A DNA stretch of 64,000 nt, from NCBI GenBank assembly GCA_036768485.1, contig JAVLUZ010000627.1:496001-560000 (forward strand), given 5' to 3'. This document shows, piece after piece, positions 59,001 to 61,378 of this stretch. The notes under the pieces were generated by a model that was given only the letters and a program-made list of their open reading frames with translations, was not told the DNA's origin and searched no databases. Each line of letters begins with the position of its first letter. The first letter of the stretch is position 1. The position numbers were made by a program, and so were the translations under genes. The DNA is from Mermis nigrescens. Lineage: Eukaryota; Nematoda; Enoplea; Mermithida; Mermithidae.

Positions 59001-59879
59001 TATTTTGATAATTTAATAAATTTCCTTCCTACATTTTTCGAATTTGAATTATTAATTTTCCCATCTTCTAATCTCGAATAAAATTTGGATTTTTAAGGAG
59101 GGGTACCGTCGGCGAGAAAAGAGATAATTAGAACAAAGATACGAGCTATTGGGAAAATGGCCCGGGTATTCTCCGTTCTAAGGTAAATTAGGCTATTTAT
59201 TCATCTAATTTCATCCTGTCATCATTGGTCGAAATTTATGTAAGTCCTCTAAAATTTTGAGAGGGGTAGCCGAGCCAAACCATTTTGAGGGTGCGGGGGT
59301 GAATGAAATAGTTTTGGTCAAAAATGGCAAATAAAGCGCTAAAAAATGGTCAAAAAACGCAAATATTCGCTAAAAATCGGGGTTCGGCTTTTTTATGTTT
59401 CGAATTTTTATGTTCAATATATTTTGCCTTGTTCTTCATTTTTCTGTTATATGTTTAAATATTATTCTTCAATTTTTCTATATTTTCTTCATTTCACGAC
59501 TTTTTCTTTTCTTAATTTTTCATACTGTTTTTTTATTTTTATCACGTTGTTTTCTATTCTTTATCGTAAATAATAAATTTAAATTCAATTTAAAATAGGT
59601 TTAGCTTACAATTTCATAATAAATTTTTATTTTCATCCATTTATTTTGATTTTTTTCATAATTTTTTTGCGGGCCACTGTTTTGTTATTATTTTATGACA
59701 TTTCTCCCGTTTATTTATTTTCTATGTGTTTTTACATACTTTTTATGAATTTTTATAATTTGTTTTTTTCTAATTTTTTAGGGAAGAGAACGAGACAGTA
59801 TTGATGCTAAAGGGTTTAACTCCGTCCGGAAAGCTGCCACTGGGCGTTTTAGCCGGTGGGAAGCAAGCCTTGGATCAAA
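19818..59879 (+). CDS. Calcineurin A gene, 11 coding exons, both ends incomplete
   Basis: Joining 19818-20021, 22444-22568, 23710-23821, 28264-28409, 28938-29077, 40020-40097, 40252-40346, 43950-44075, 45240-45317, 59098-59182 and 59782-59879 gives one open frame, and every exon length fits the phase of its neighbours. The product is the Ca2+/calmodulin-dependent protein phosphatase catalytic subunit, which dephosphorylates Ser/Thr in the cytoplasm with its partner calcineurin B. Metallophosphatase motifs appear in order: GDIHG, GDYVDRG, RGNHE, the VHGG histidine and the RAHEAQ histidine. The calcineurin B-binding helix and the calmodulin-binding helix follow; the helices distinguish it from PP1, PP2A and PP5. 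Missing are the N-terminal exon with the start codon and the autoinhibitory C-terminus. Introns are unusually long and filled with transposons. No stop or frameshift interrupts any exon, so the gene looks functional. The orthologue symbol depends on the species, so I give none. Confidence 0.95.
20022..20735 (+). other. Start of the intron after exon a
   Basis: Very AT-rich intron DNA following donor GTAGGT. No repeat family and no frame of interest is recognised. Confidence 0.5.
20736..22010. repeat. Intronic tandem array with two unit lengths
   Basis: The landmark ATAAATTACTAGTTTT recurs at 20741, 20923, 21111 and 21433, and as ATTAAATTACTAGTTT at about 21754. Spacings are about 182, 188, 322 and 321 bp. 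Every unit holds GAATTCGTTATTT, TTCATTTCAG and TGCGATTACC in order. The longer units add about 135 bp (TTTCAGCGTGAATTTGAAAA, then AATAATTATAATAAAA). The array lies wholly in the intron before exon b. Confidence 0.85.
22011..22443 (+). other. Intron DNA before exon b
   Basis: AT-rich, with no repeat recognised. It ends in the acceptor ATAACAG. Confidence 0.4.
22444..22568 (+). CDS. Calcineurin A exon b: first two metal-binding motifs
   Basis: This exon opens with [20 protein letters not shown] and ends with [12 protein letters not shown]. It supplies the Asp and His of GDxHG and the Asp of GDxVDRG, which hold the Fe/Zn pair, plus the arginine of DRG, which contacts substrate phosphate. The acceptor is ATAACAG at 22437-22443. 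The phase-1 junction rebuilds the valine codon split from the previous exon. The donor after GAA is GTGCTC at 22569, a poor match to consensus beyond GT, but it gives the exact family join FSIE + [10 protein letters not shown]. Reading through instead gives an unrelated tail and a stop at about 22599. The upstream intron carries a tandem array. Confidence 0.93.
22569..23709 (+). other. Intron between exons b and c
   Basis: An intron of about 1.1 kb, T-rich throughout, without any of the MITE families that fill other introns. Nothing coding is seen. Confidence 0.6.
23710..23821 (+). CDS. Calcineurin A exon c: RGNHE motif
   Basis: This exon encodes [20 protein letters not shown] followed by the [17 protein letters not shown] segment. 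Asn and His of RGNHE are the bridging metal ligand and the general acid of the family. The acceptor is TTTTTAG at 23703-23709, and the exon starts in phase 0. It ends on the T of a cysteine codon at donor GTTAGT (23822). An overlapping open frame runs across this position in the +1 frame but shows no family resemblance. The exon is 112 bp, consistent with a phase-0 start and phase-1 end. Confidence 0.93.
23951..24191. mobile_element. Family B MITE, eroded
   Basis: It begins CACACGCTCTGGGGGTATGC, with the first GC-rich block shortened, and ends CTCACCTATG. The core (GCCAATGGATAGTGCTCGAT) is intact. The flanks do not match, so the TSD is lost. Confidence 0.75.
24432..25036. mobile_element. Family A MITE split by a family C insertion
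   Basis: The left end is AGGCACGAAGCTGGCCGTCC and the right end CAGAGCTACGTGCCT. The flanks GCGTACGCGC and ATGTACGCAA share a GTACGC core. Family C (24492-24915) lies within it, and the A sequence resumes after it with GCACAAAATAACGTTTAAAA. Confidence 0.85.
24492..24915. mobile_element. Family C hAT-type MITE, nested
   Basis: The ends are CATACATGCACAGTATGG and AGATCATGTATG. The 8-bp flanks TTCCGGGG and GTCCGGGG match 7 of 8 and are family A sequence. The centre carries ATGGCGCGAAGCGCCGAAAA. C-runs next to both ends make the copy recognisable. Confidence 0.9.
25456..25543. repeat. 15-bp minisatellite
   Basis: Six or so tandem copies of TACACTACGTCACTT with T/C and C/G variants. They translate as repeated SLYTT in one frame, which is not evidence of a gene. 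Confidence 0.9.
25733..25932. mobile_element. Family E hAT-type MITE
   Basis: The ends are CAGGGGCGTATTTAGG and ATCCTGGATCCGCCACTG. The exact 8-bp TSD TATATGCG lies at 25725-25732 and 25933-25940. The interior includes GCGGCCGCCCCCC and GCGCAAAATTAAGGATTTTT. It is a young copy by its clean ends. Confidence 0.95.
26436..26646. mobile_element. Family B MITE, reverse orientation, TSD not clear
   Basis: It starts CATAGGTGGGCGGCACC and ends GGTGCACGCCAGGCATG. The shared core TTTCTCATCGAGCACTATCC lies in the middle. The flanks GCTATAAG and CCTTCAAG agree only in part. Confidence 0.75.
26897..27085. mobile_element. Family A MITE
   Basis: The ends are AGGCACGTAGCTGGCCGTCC and CAGAGCTACGTGCCT. The flanks GTGGTTTTTGC and GTGGGTTTTAT look like a decayed 9-11 bp duplication. 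It carries an internal partial duplication of the ACCAACACCATTTT block near 26930-26970. Confidence 0.85.
27324..27892. mobile_element. Family F hAT-type MITE, split by family A
   Basis: The ends are CAGGCCCATATCTAGG and AATACGGCCCTG. The exact 8-bp TSD TATGTACA lies at 27316-27323 and 27893-27900. Family A sits inside at 27413-27579. The 3' part includes the hairpin module GGCGCCAAGCGCCGAAAATT near 27741. A second, truncated F copy starts at 61738. Confidence 0.93.
27413..27579. mobile_element. Family A MITE nested in family F
   Basis: The left end is a decayed GGTCACGTATTTCTGGGG; the right end is CCAGCTACGTGCCT. The F sequence is interrupted here: TCGCGAAC before and CTCGCGAAA after are a decayed duplication. 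The order of insertion is therefore F first, A later. Confidence 0.85.
27943..28159. mobile_element. Palindromic MITE with GGGCCC ends, just upstream of exon d
   Basis: GGGCCCTGTTTCAGTATCTT at the left pairs with the inverse GATATTGAAACCGGGCCC at the right. Inner GGCTTAAGCC-like words and GGCCACGTATG/CATACGTGGCC make most of the 217 bp self-complementary. No TSD could be fixed. It lies 104 bp before the acceptor of exon d. Confidence 0.8.
28264..28409 (+). CDS. Calcineurin A exon d: VHGG histidine segment
   Basis: This exon encodes [20 protein letters not shown], then [15 protein letters not shown] and [12 protein letters not shown]. The His of VHGG is a metal ligand. The acceptor ends in TGTAG at 28263, and the first two bases finish the cysteine codon from the previous exon (T+GT). 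The donor is GTAACT at 28410. [18 protein letters not shown] is typical of calcineurin rather than PP1 or PP2A. An exact-ended palindromic MITE lies 104 bp upstream (27943-28159). Confidence 0.95.
28938..29077 (+). CDS. Calcineurin A exon e: catalytic core, DLLWSDP segment
   Basis: This exon encodes [20 protein letters not shown] and continues [26 protein letters not shown]. The Arg of VRGCSY corresponds to a phosphate-contacting active-site arginine in this family. The acceptor is GTCTTAG at 28931-28937; the donor is GTACGC at 29078, with the exon ending on the AG of a serine codon. A 79-codon frame on the opposite strand here is a shadow. The following intron is about 10.9 kb and full of nested transposons. 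Confidence 0.94.
29395..29796. mobile_element. Family A MITE split by family B
   Basis: The ends are AGGCACGTAGCGGGGG and CCAGCTACGTGCCT. The flanks CCGTTTCCTC and GCGTTTTCTG agree at 7 of 10. Family B occupies 29423-29662, and A resumes with CCGACCCCCCAAAATTCAGG. Confidence 0.85.
29423..29662. mobile_element. Family B MITE nested in family A
   Basis: The ends are CATACATGGCAGCAG and CACGCCCATATG. The flanks AGTCCGAC and GGTCCGAC match 7 of 8 and are family A sequence. The core TTTCGACGTTTCTCATC is present. Confidence 0.88.
29797..31850 (+). other. Part of intron 5 without recognised repeats, rich in CG words
   Basis: This 2 kb block has none of the MITE ends or cores found around it, and unusually many CG-containing words (for example GCGCGCCGCTCACC near 30431 and CGCCTCGCTATCGG near 30478). 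A 74-codon frame at 30877-31101 has no recognised similarity. It may be older single-copy intron sequence. Confidence 0.5.
31850..32225. mobile_element. Family C MITE, left end truncated
   Basis: It begins within the consensus at CTGCACAGCATTG and ends AATCATGTATG. It has the GCGTCAAAAACATCG and GATGCTCTATTTTTCTAGAG core, but the hairpin module is eroded (TACGCACCGAAAATTTG). Confidence 0.75.
32226..34224 (+). other. Intron 5 DNA, no gene recognised
   Basis: AT-rich, with a CG-word-rich block at about 33500-34200. The frames of 114 codons (33512-33856) and 71-76 codons (33926-34211) show no similarity I recognise. They lie on the same strand as the gene but have no matching splice context in calcineurin A. 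Confidence 0.45.
34225..34530. mobile_element. Composite family B / family A remnant
   Basis: Left: CACACATGGGCGTGAGG and a B-type core (GTTTTTCAGCCATACGAACA in place of the usual pattern). Right: AGTACGTGCCTGTCAAGG, an A-like end. The copies are diverged, and no TSD was found. Confidence 0.55.
34816..34973. mobile_element. Family A MITE with 10-bp TSD
   Basis: The ends are AGAGCACGTGTGGGGG and CCAGCTACGTGCCT. The flanks AAAGAGCAGC (34806-34815) and AAAGAGCAGT (34974-34983) match 9 of 10. It lies in reverse orientation relative to the copy at 43528. Confidence 0.88.
35180..35560. repeat. Eroded family C copy, reverse orientation
   Basis: TTTGACTATATTTTGTTCAA and the TCTAGAAAGAGCGAGCATTG core are visible, with the right end CATGCTGTACATGTATGG. 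The left end and the C-rich block are not recognisable. Confidence 0.6.
35570..36075. repeat. Family G repeat with two hairpin modules and (TA)n
   Basis: Paired words TGTACAAAGACTTTT and CTTTGTACATGTACAAAG border the unit; inside are two CGCTTCGCGCC/CACTCCGCGCC modules about 95 bp apart (35768 and 35862). Near 36050 a (TA)10 run is followed by ATGTACAAGG. It matches the units at 53010-53360 and 63540-64000 in the opposite orientation. Confidence 0.7.
36707..37112. mobile_element. Family C hAT-type MITE, reverse orientation
   Basis: The ends are CATACATGATCTTG and CATGCAGTGCATGTATG. The flanks GTGATGTC (36699-36706) and GTGATATC (37113-37120) match 7 of 8. The core with GCGCTTCGCGCCAT lies at about 36894. 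Confidence 0.9.
37113..38782 (+). other. Intron 5 DNA with GGTGCCGG-rich ends
   Basis: CACCGGTGCCGGTACC at 37138-37153 and GCACCGGCACCGGCACC at 37749-37765 face each other across 600 bp, suggesting a further element with CCGGTGCCGG ends. The sequence CGGTGTCCACGACATCACTA (37786-37805) follows the right one. 37900-38770 is CG-word-rich and repeat-poor. No gene is seen. Confidence 0.5.
38791..39178. mobile_element. Family C hAT-type MITE
   Basis: It starts CAACCGTACGTGCACAGCAT and ends GATCATGCATG. The flanks GTACCAAC (38783-38790) and GTACTAAC (39179-39186) match 7 of 8. The hairpin module reads GGCGCGAAGCGTCG. Confidence 0.87.
39179..40019 (+). repeat. Intron DNA before exon f, with a family I repeat
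   Basis: At 39555-39910: AAAGGGGTATTGCCCCTGAA, GCGATTTTGAGCTGACGG, then CATTTTTAGCGTTAAAAGCG-type sequence. It resembles blocks at 50690-51070 and, inverted, at 56380-56570. The 109-codon frame at 39322-39651 overlaps it and is not supported as a gene. Confidence 0.6.
40020..40097 (+). CDS. Calcineurin A exon f: last catalytic histidine (RAHEAQ)
   Basis: This 78-bp exon encodes [20 protein letters not shown] followed by EAQDAG. The His of RAHEAQ is the last metal ligand of the active site. The acceptor is TCTCTTCAG (40011-40019), the best splice acceptor of the gene, and the first C completes the serine codon AG+C. The donor is GTAAGG at 40098. A longer frame at 39914-40198 overlaps it but reads the wrong phase. 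The Cys-Cys and the Ile-Ile before RAH resemble nematode calcineurin A more than the vertebrate form (family knowledge, not checked by alignment). Confidence 0.94.
40192..40260 (+). repeat. Tandem duplication of the exon g splice acceptor
   Basis: A unit of about 34 bp (AATTTAAAT, then TTGAATAT, then TTTTAAGATATCGAAT) is present twice, at 40192-40226 and 40228-40260. Each copy carries an AAG acceptor. Only the second gives an open frame into YRMYRKSQ. Confidence 0.85.
40252..40346 (+). CDS. Calcineurin A exon g: YRMYRKSQ loop and SAPNYLD
   Basis: This exon encodes [20 protein letters not shown] and [11 protein letters not shown]. It holds the loop next to the active site and the SAPNYL strand shared by all PPP phosphatases. 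It is separated from the previous exon by only 154 bp. The acceptor AAG at 40249-40251 is the second of two nearly identical acceptors made by a short tandem duplication. Using the first one (exon from 40219) would run into TAA within four codons, so only the downstream one keeps the frame. The donor is GTACGT at 40347. Confidence 0.95.
40441..40650. repeat. Family D repeat
   Basis: It contains GGTTAATGACCTCTAATTTT, GGCCAATAATTTT, CAAAAATGGGGTCAAAATTC and GGGGGGTATCCCGCAT in the order found in copies at 46610, 51069 and 51900. The ends were not resolved, so the class is unknown. Confidence 0.65.
40932..41126. mobile_element. Family E hAT-type MITE, reverse orientation
   Basis: The ends are CAGTGGCGGATCCAGG and AATCCGCCCCTG. 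The exact 8-bp TSD TCTGGGGG lies at 40924-40931 and 41127-41134. It is inverted relative to the copy at 25733 and lies in the intron between exons g and h. Confidence 0.95.
41432..41841. mobile_element. Family C hAT-type MITE
   Basis: It starts TATACATACACAGCATAGG and ends AGATCATCTATG. The exact 8-bp TSD GTTACGAC lies at 41424-41431 and 41842-41849. The module GGCGCCAAGCGCCAAAA sits at about 41643. Confidence 0.93.
41850..42818 (+). repeat. Intron DNA with eroded repeats
   Basis: 42000-42300 resembles family I (GAGGGTTCAGCTAGACTCTC, AAAGGGGATGTTA). 42420-42780 is a decayed reverse family C copy (TTGACTATATCTTGTTCAA, TCTAGAAAGATAGAGCGTCG). From about 42783 there is a family E end (GCGGATCTAGGATG) into which the next element is inserted. 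Confidence 0.55.
42827..43064. mobile_element. Family B hAT-type MITE nested in family E remnant
   Basis: The ends are CATAGGTGGGCAGCACC and CACGCCCACGTGTG. The exact 8-bp TSD GGCGGTAC lies at 42819-42826 and 43065-43072; that word belongs to the family E consensus (GGCGGTACCCC). Reverse orientation. Confidence 0.92.
43073..43527 (+). other. Intron DNA before a family A copy
   Basis: AT-rich, with one eroded module, GGCTCGAAGCACCAAAAAA, at about 43431. The final 20 bp (ATTTTGGGCCAATGG) are a piece of family E. No gene. Confidence 0.4.
43528..43702. mobile_element. Family A MITE with 10-bp TSD
   Basis: The ends are AGGCACGTAGCTGGCCGTCC and AGACACGTGCCT. The flanks GGCCAATGGC (43518-43527) and GGCCAATGGG (43703-43712) match 9 of 10. 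The copy is inserted in a family E fragment 250 bp upstream of exon h. Confidence 0.9.
43950..44075 (+). CDS. Calcineurin A exon h: PxIxIT-groove strand and start of the B-binding helix
   Basis: This exon encodes [20 protein letters not shown] then [22 protein letters not shown]. The NIRQF strand forms the groove that docks PxIxIT substrates in this family, and the segment from PFVGEK begins the helix that binds calcineurin B. The acceptor is ATTTTTAG (43942-43949). The donor after AAA-G is GTTCGC at 44076, which matches consensus weakly, but the join to the next exon (G+TG, valine) is exact for the family. The residue after NIRQFN is Ser where many homologues have Cys. Confidence 0.95.
44413..44815. 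mobile_element. Family C MITE, right end missing
   Basis: Reverse copy starting CATACATGATCTTGGGG, with module CGGCGCTTCGCGCCATA at about 44601 and GATAGAGTATCGTCAGAAAC. It stops after CCCCCAGAATTACCAG without the CATGTATG end. It lies between exons h and i. Confidence 0.85.
44890..45055. mobile_element. Family E MITE, left end damaged
   Basis: It starts GGGAGGGGCGGGGGCGGCCG, without the CAGGGGCGGAT end, and finishes ATCCTAGATCCGCCACTG. The interior GCGCAGAATTAAGCATTTTT is the family sequence. No TSD. It ends 184 bp before exon i. Confidence 0.85.
45240..45317 (+). CDS. Calcineurin A exon i: calcineurin B-binding helix
   Basis: This exon encodes [20 protein letters not shown] and [23 protein letters not shown] is the hallmark helix that binds calcineurin B, absent from PP1 and PP2A. 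The acceptor is TTTAAAG (45233-45239); the donor GTGAGT at 45318 is near consensus. The acidic linker IDDTFEGGVPS to the calmodulin-binding region (completed by the next exon) is short and low in conservation, as expected. The next exon is 13.8 kb away. Confidence 0.95.
45318..46098 (+). other. Start of intron 9: TTTACAC-rich DNA
   Basis: 45690-45930 contains many TTTACACTT/TTTATATTT words (a short T-rich simple-sequence tract), then GTGTAAAGCGCGCCGCAC. No gene. Confidence 0.5.
46099..46370. repeat. Family D repeat
   Basis: AACAGCTCGAAATTCTGGGA starts the block, followed by GGGTGGAAATTATCTCCAAT and AACGCGTGTTTTCGCCAAAA. It is closest to the family D copies at 40441 and 51069. Confidence 0.55.
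46379..46597. mobile_element. Family E hAT-type MITE with internal GGTACCGCC repeat
   Basis: The ends are CAGGGGCGGATCTAGG and CTGGATCCGCCACTG. The exact 8-bp TSD TTAGGGCG lies at 46371-46378 and 46598-46605. The CTTAGGGGTACCGCC word is present three times near the right end, against one or two in other copies. Confidence 0.95.
46610..46765. repeat. Family D repeat
   Basis: AAGTGGGCCGGTGGGGGGTG, GAATGAATTTTTGGCC, CCAAAAATCACGGAGGCGGA and GACCCATTTTAGTTG follow the family D order. It directly follows the family E copy. Confidence 0.55.
46766..47707 (+). other. Intron 9 DNA
   Basis: AT-rich with T-runs. A single hairpin module CGGCGCTTCGCGCCGG lies at 47336 beyond any recognised element. 47600-47660 has a hAT-like end (GCCCCTCCCCGAAATAAAAT, CCAGATGCGGGCCTGG). 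No gene. Confidence 0.4.
47708..48102. mobile_element. Family C hAT-type MITE
   Basis: The ends are CATACAATGCGCAGCATGG and AGATCACATATG. The flanks TCCCTTTG (47700-47707) and TCCCTTCG (48103-48110) match 7 of 8. The module GGCGCGAAGCGCCGAAAATT starts at 47910. Confidence 0.92.
48111..49784 (+). other. Intron 9 DNA with family G and I fragments and a purine-rich tract
   Basis: 48120-48260: a family G fragment (GTCTACATATACATTTTGTA, GTAGTATAATATGGCACAGT). 48380-48460: a family I fragment (AAATCGCCCGACAGTACCTG). 49405-49515: an A/G-rich simple tract that gives a 138-codon minus-strand frame of low complexity. 49640-49770: a diverged MITE core. No gene. Confidence 0.45.
49785..50184. mobile_element. 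Family C hAT-type MITE
   Basis: The ends are CATACATGCTCAGCATGG and AGATCATGTATG. The flanks CTGGCTAC (49777-49784) and CTGGCCAC (50185-50192) match 7 of 8. The module GGCGCGAAGCGCCGAAA begins at 49988. It is closest in sequence to the copies at 24492 and 47708. Confidence 0.92.
50193..52135 (+). repeat. Intron 9 DNA: eroded C, family I and family D repeats
   Basis: 50200-50545: an eroded reverse family C copy. 50690-51070: family I (GGGGCTCAGGGGGTATTACC, GGCGATTTTGAGCGATGG). 51069-51255 and 51900-52125: family D. 51659-51900: a T-rich simple tract (TTTTTATATTTT). Nothing coding. Confidence 0.5.
52136..53009 (+). other. Intron 9 DNA, no repeat recognised
   Basis: AT-rich sequence with no recognised gene. 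52720-52950 has a 73-codon frame without similarity; GGCCAAAAATGGCAAAAAACG near 52860 resembles the general MITE filler. Confidence 0.35.
53010..53360. repeat. Family G repeat with two hairpin modules
   Basis: GTACAAAGATGGTCCCCGAC, GTCTTTGTACATTTTGTACA, GTGTGGTAAAACAGGG and CTGAGTTTATGACGCCAAAA are followed by modules GGCGCGAAGCGCCGAAAA at 53175 and GACGCGAAGCGCCGAAAATT at 53268, 93 bp apart. It matches 63540-64000 in the same orientation. Confidence 0.75.
53361..55134 (+). other. Intron 9 DNA with eroded MITE pieces and a small tandem repeat
   Basis: 53380-53645: an eroded C-like copy (CATGCTGTGCA end missing). 54000-54200: an eroded B/C/F-type core (AAAACACCATTTCCGC). 54470-54720: about five copies of a 45-60 bp unit around CTATAGCCTTTTTGGGCTGA. 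No gene. Confidence 0.45.
55135..55320. repeat. Family D repeat, reverse orientation
   Basis: From TTCAAAAATCCTCGGATTTT to CGAGCCGTTATATGCATGTA. This copy shows the clearest family D end: GCATGTATG after AATTTCGAGCCGTTAT. TSD not found. Confidence 0.6.
55435..55675. mobile_element. Family B hAT-type MITE, reverse orientation
   Basis: It starts CATAAATATACGTGGGCTGC and ends CACGCCCAGGTGTG. The exact 8-bp TSD GCCAAGAG lies at 55427-55434 and 55676-55683. The core TTTCGACGTTTCTCATCAAG is present. Confidence 0.93.
55684..56960 (+). other. Intron 9 DNA with family I fragment
   Basis: 56380-56570 holds a reverse family I copy (CGTCAGCTTAAAATCGCCGA) with a hairpin module GGCGCGAAGCGCCTGC at 56419. 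The rest is AT-rich and unassigned. Confidence 0.4.
56961..57135. mobile_element. Family A MITE with exact 10-bp TSD
   Basis: The ends are AGGCACGTAGCTGTGGGA and CCAGCTACGTGCCT. GCCGGTCTTC is found immediately on both sides (56951-56960 and 57136-57145). It is the best evidence for the 10-bp duplication of this family. The target is a GGTATCA-type repeat also seen near 8150 and 14600. Confidence 0.95.
57136..57530. repeat. Repeat with GATACCGG words and TTGGTTGATT tract
   Basis: CCATTGATACCGGC at the left, then TTGGTTGATT-type satellite (57170-57330), then three CATTGATACCG or CTATTGATACCG words (57440-57505). A 66-codon minus-strand frame (57323-57523) spans part of it; I do not recognise the peptide and do not call a gene. 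Confidence 0.55.
57535..58190. repeat. Family D repeat split by family C
   Basis: Reverse D sequence (CTCTCAACCAAGGTCGATCG, GGCCGAAAATCGGAGGTCGT) leads to the insertion at 57736 and resumes with CCAAAATTTCGAGC. This shows D was present before C. Confidence 0.65.
57736..58150. mobile_element. Family C hAT-type MITE nested in family D
   Basis: The ends are CATACGGTACAGCATTG and CGATTATGTATG. The exact 8-bp TSD CACCCCAC lies at 57728-57735 and 58151-58158. The module GGCGCGAAGCACCGAAT is at 57960. Confidence 0.93.
58645..58960 (+). mobile_element. tRNA-derived SINE with 11-bp TSD
   Basis: A polymerase III A box (GACGCCGAGTGG, from 58653) and B box (GGTTCGAATCC, from 58697) sit at tRNA-like spacing. 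The acceptor stem is not complementary and the body runs on, so it is not a tRNA gene. Behind it, CCATCCCTCCGGGGTCGATAA resembles a central domain seen in other invertebrate SINEs (family memory, unchecked). The flanks AAATCCTGTCG (58634-58644 and 58961-58971) are an exact 11-bp duplication typical of LINE-driven insertion. It lies 126 bp before exon j. Confidence 0.9.
59098..59182 (+). CDS. Calcineurin A exon j: calmodulin-binding helix
   Basis: This exon encodes [20 protein letters not shown] followed by ARVFSVLR. The basic amphipathic stretch [23 protein letters not shown] is the calmodulin-binding site of calcineurin A. The acceptor is TTTTTAAG ending at 59097. The donor is GTAAAT at 59183, and the exon ends on the AG of an arginine codon completed by the G of the next exon. 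A second possible acceptor (AG at 59099-59100) would break the frame. This is the first exon after the 13.8 kb intron. Confidence 0.93.
59183..59781 (+). other. Intron between exons j and k, with family D copy
   Basis: 59255-59390 is a family D copy (AACCATTTTGAGGGTGCGGG, GTGAATGAAATAGTTTTGG, AAAATCGGGGTTCGGC). The rest is T-rich intron ending in TTTTTTAG. Confidence 0.6.
59782..59879 (+). CDS. Calcineurin A exon k: regulatory linker after the calmodulin helix
   Basis: This exon encodes [20 protein letters not shown] then [12 protein letters not shown], matching the family linker (REESE.VL.LKGLTP.G.LP.G.L.GGKQ) between the calmodulin-binding helix and the autoinhibitory segment. The acceptor is TAATTTTTTAG (59771-59781); the donor is GTATGT at 59880, with the exon ending on the first base of a codon. 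No later exon matching the autoinhibitory segment (ITSFEEAKGLD..NERMPPR in the family) was found by eye up to 64000, so the gene should continue past the window. Confidence 0.92.
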
Positions 59880-60239
59880 GTATGTATTAATTTTTTTTGA
59901 AAGGAAAATTAATAAAATAAACAAAAATGATAATTTTGCATCTTAAATTTTTGTTTGTTGAAAATTTATGTTTTTAGTATATGTAATTGAGAAAATTTCC
60001 CAATTATTCTGAAATTTCCAAGTTTTATGATTTTAATTATTCTCATTATAATTGGAATATCCCTTAATTAATTAGGAATTTATCGAATTAAAAAACACTT
60101 TATTATTAATGAATTATAACTAATTAATTAATTAATTGTAACGTGGGTTTAGGTATAACTTTTTCGAATTATAATGTAATTTGTTATTATTGATTTTAAT
60201 CGACAAATTTTATATCATTTTCTTATGTTGCATTTTTAC

Positions 60240-60687
60240 AGGCACGTATGTAGCCGGCCGTCCTATTTGGGGGGTCAACACCAATTTTGGGGCGACTAAG
60301 CTCAAAAAGGCCAAAAATAGCACAAAATGACGTTTAAGTCCTATTTTTCCGATTTTCTGAATTCTGGGGGTTCGAACAACACCTGGGCGGGGGGGGGGGT
60401 TGGGGGATATGCACCATCCGAGAAACCAAAATACCCCCCAGAAACCAGAAAAAACCGAAATACCCCCCAGAATTCAATTTTTGTAAATCTTTGTTATTTT
60501 TCGCAATTTTTTGATGCCAATGGATAATGCTCGATGAAAAACGTTGAAAAATTGTGTTTTTTCGCCATACCACCATTTTTAAGGCCATTTTTTACCTCTG
60601 AAAAATCTTACACCCCCCTTAGAATTTCGGTGCCGCCCACCAATGGTCCCACCCCCCCCCTCGATTATCCCTCAGAGATACGTGCCG
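60240..60687. mobile_element. Family A MITE split by family B
   Basis: The left end is AGGCACGTATGTAGCCGG; the right end is AGATACGTGCCG, with the last base changed. The flanks GCATTTTTAC (60230-60239) and GCATTTTTAA (60688-60697) match 9 of 10. Family B occupies about 60376-60650 (ACACCTGGGCGGGG to CCCACCAATG). Confidence 0.88.
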
Positions 60688-60697
60688 GCATTTTTAA

Positions 60698-61370
60698 GCT
60701 TCATTTCTTTCTTGTCAATTTGAAAGTTCAGCGGAGATTATTTTGTTTGGTTTATGTGTGAGAAAAGCTCATTCTTTGACCTTTGACCTTCGACCTTTTT
60801 TTATCTTTCTATTATGATTAATATGATTCATTATTTATTTCATTTATTTATCACCGATGCGTTGGATATGGGTATCTCTCCTAAGTATTTATTTTCCATT
60901 GTCTACCATGCCTTGATCGATTTGGCACAGGGTGATATTTTAATTAAATAAATGAAAAATAATCAAATATTCGTCAAATAAATGAAATTAACCAAAGGAT
61001 AAATCGAGAAATTTTTGCAAAATATGCTAAATAATAAATAAAATGAAATAAAATTATATTAATTTCGCTTAAATTATTAATTTAATTTCTTTAATTTAAT
61101 TTTATTTTATAAATTTGATTTTAATTTTATATAATTAATTTCTGGCTGATTCTCAGATTTAGGACCGAAATTCGGCATTATTTGGAAGTTGGCCCTTTTA
61201 TATATTTTATTTGACTCTTTTCTTTATTTTACTCATAACTGGTTGATATTTTTGGCGACACCTCTCGATAAATTAGGTTTTTTATTGCATCGCACTTAAA
61301 GTAGAATAAGACCTGTCGAATAATTTCAGAAAATCAAGAAAGTCCGTTTGAATTTCCGACCGAAATACCG
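60698..61370 (+). other. DNA after exon k, no exon recognised
   Basis: AT-rich. A short frame near 60857-60950 (reading DALDMGISPKYLFSIVYHAL) is open but unlike the calcineurin autoinhibitory region. No repeat family is recognised. Confidence 0.4.
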
Positions 61371-61378
61371 GTTGCATG

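Noticed and set aside
60857..60950. Possible next calcineurin exon
   Set aside because: The readable peptide does not resemble the autoinhibitory region, and no phase-compatible acceptor precedes it.
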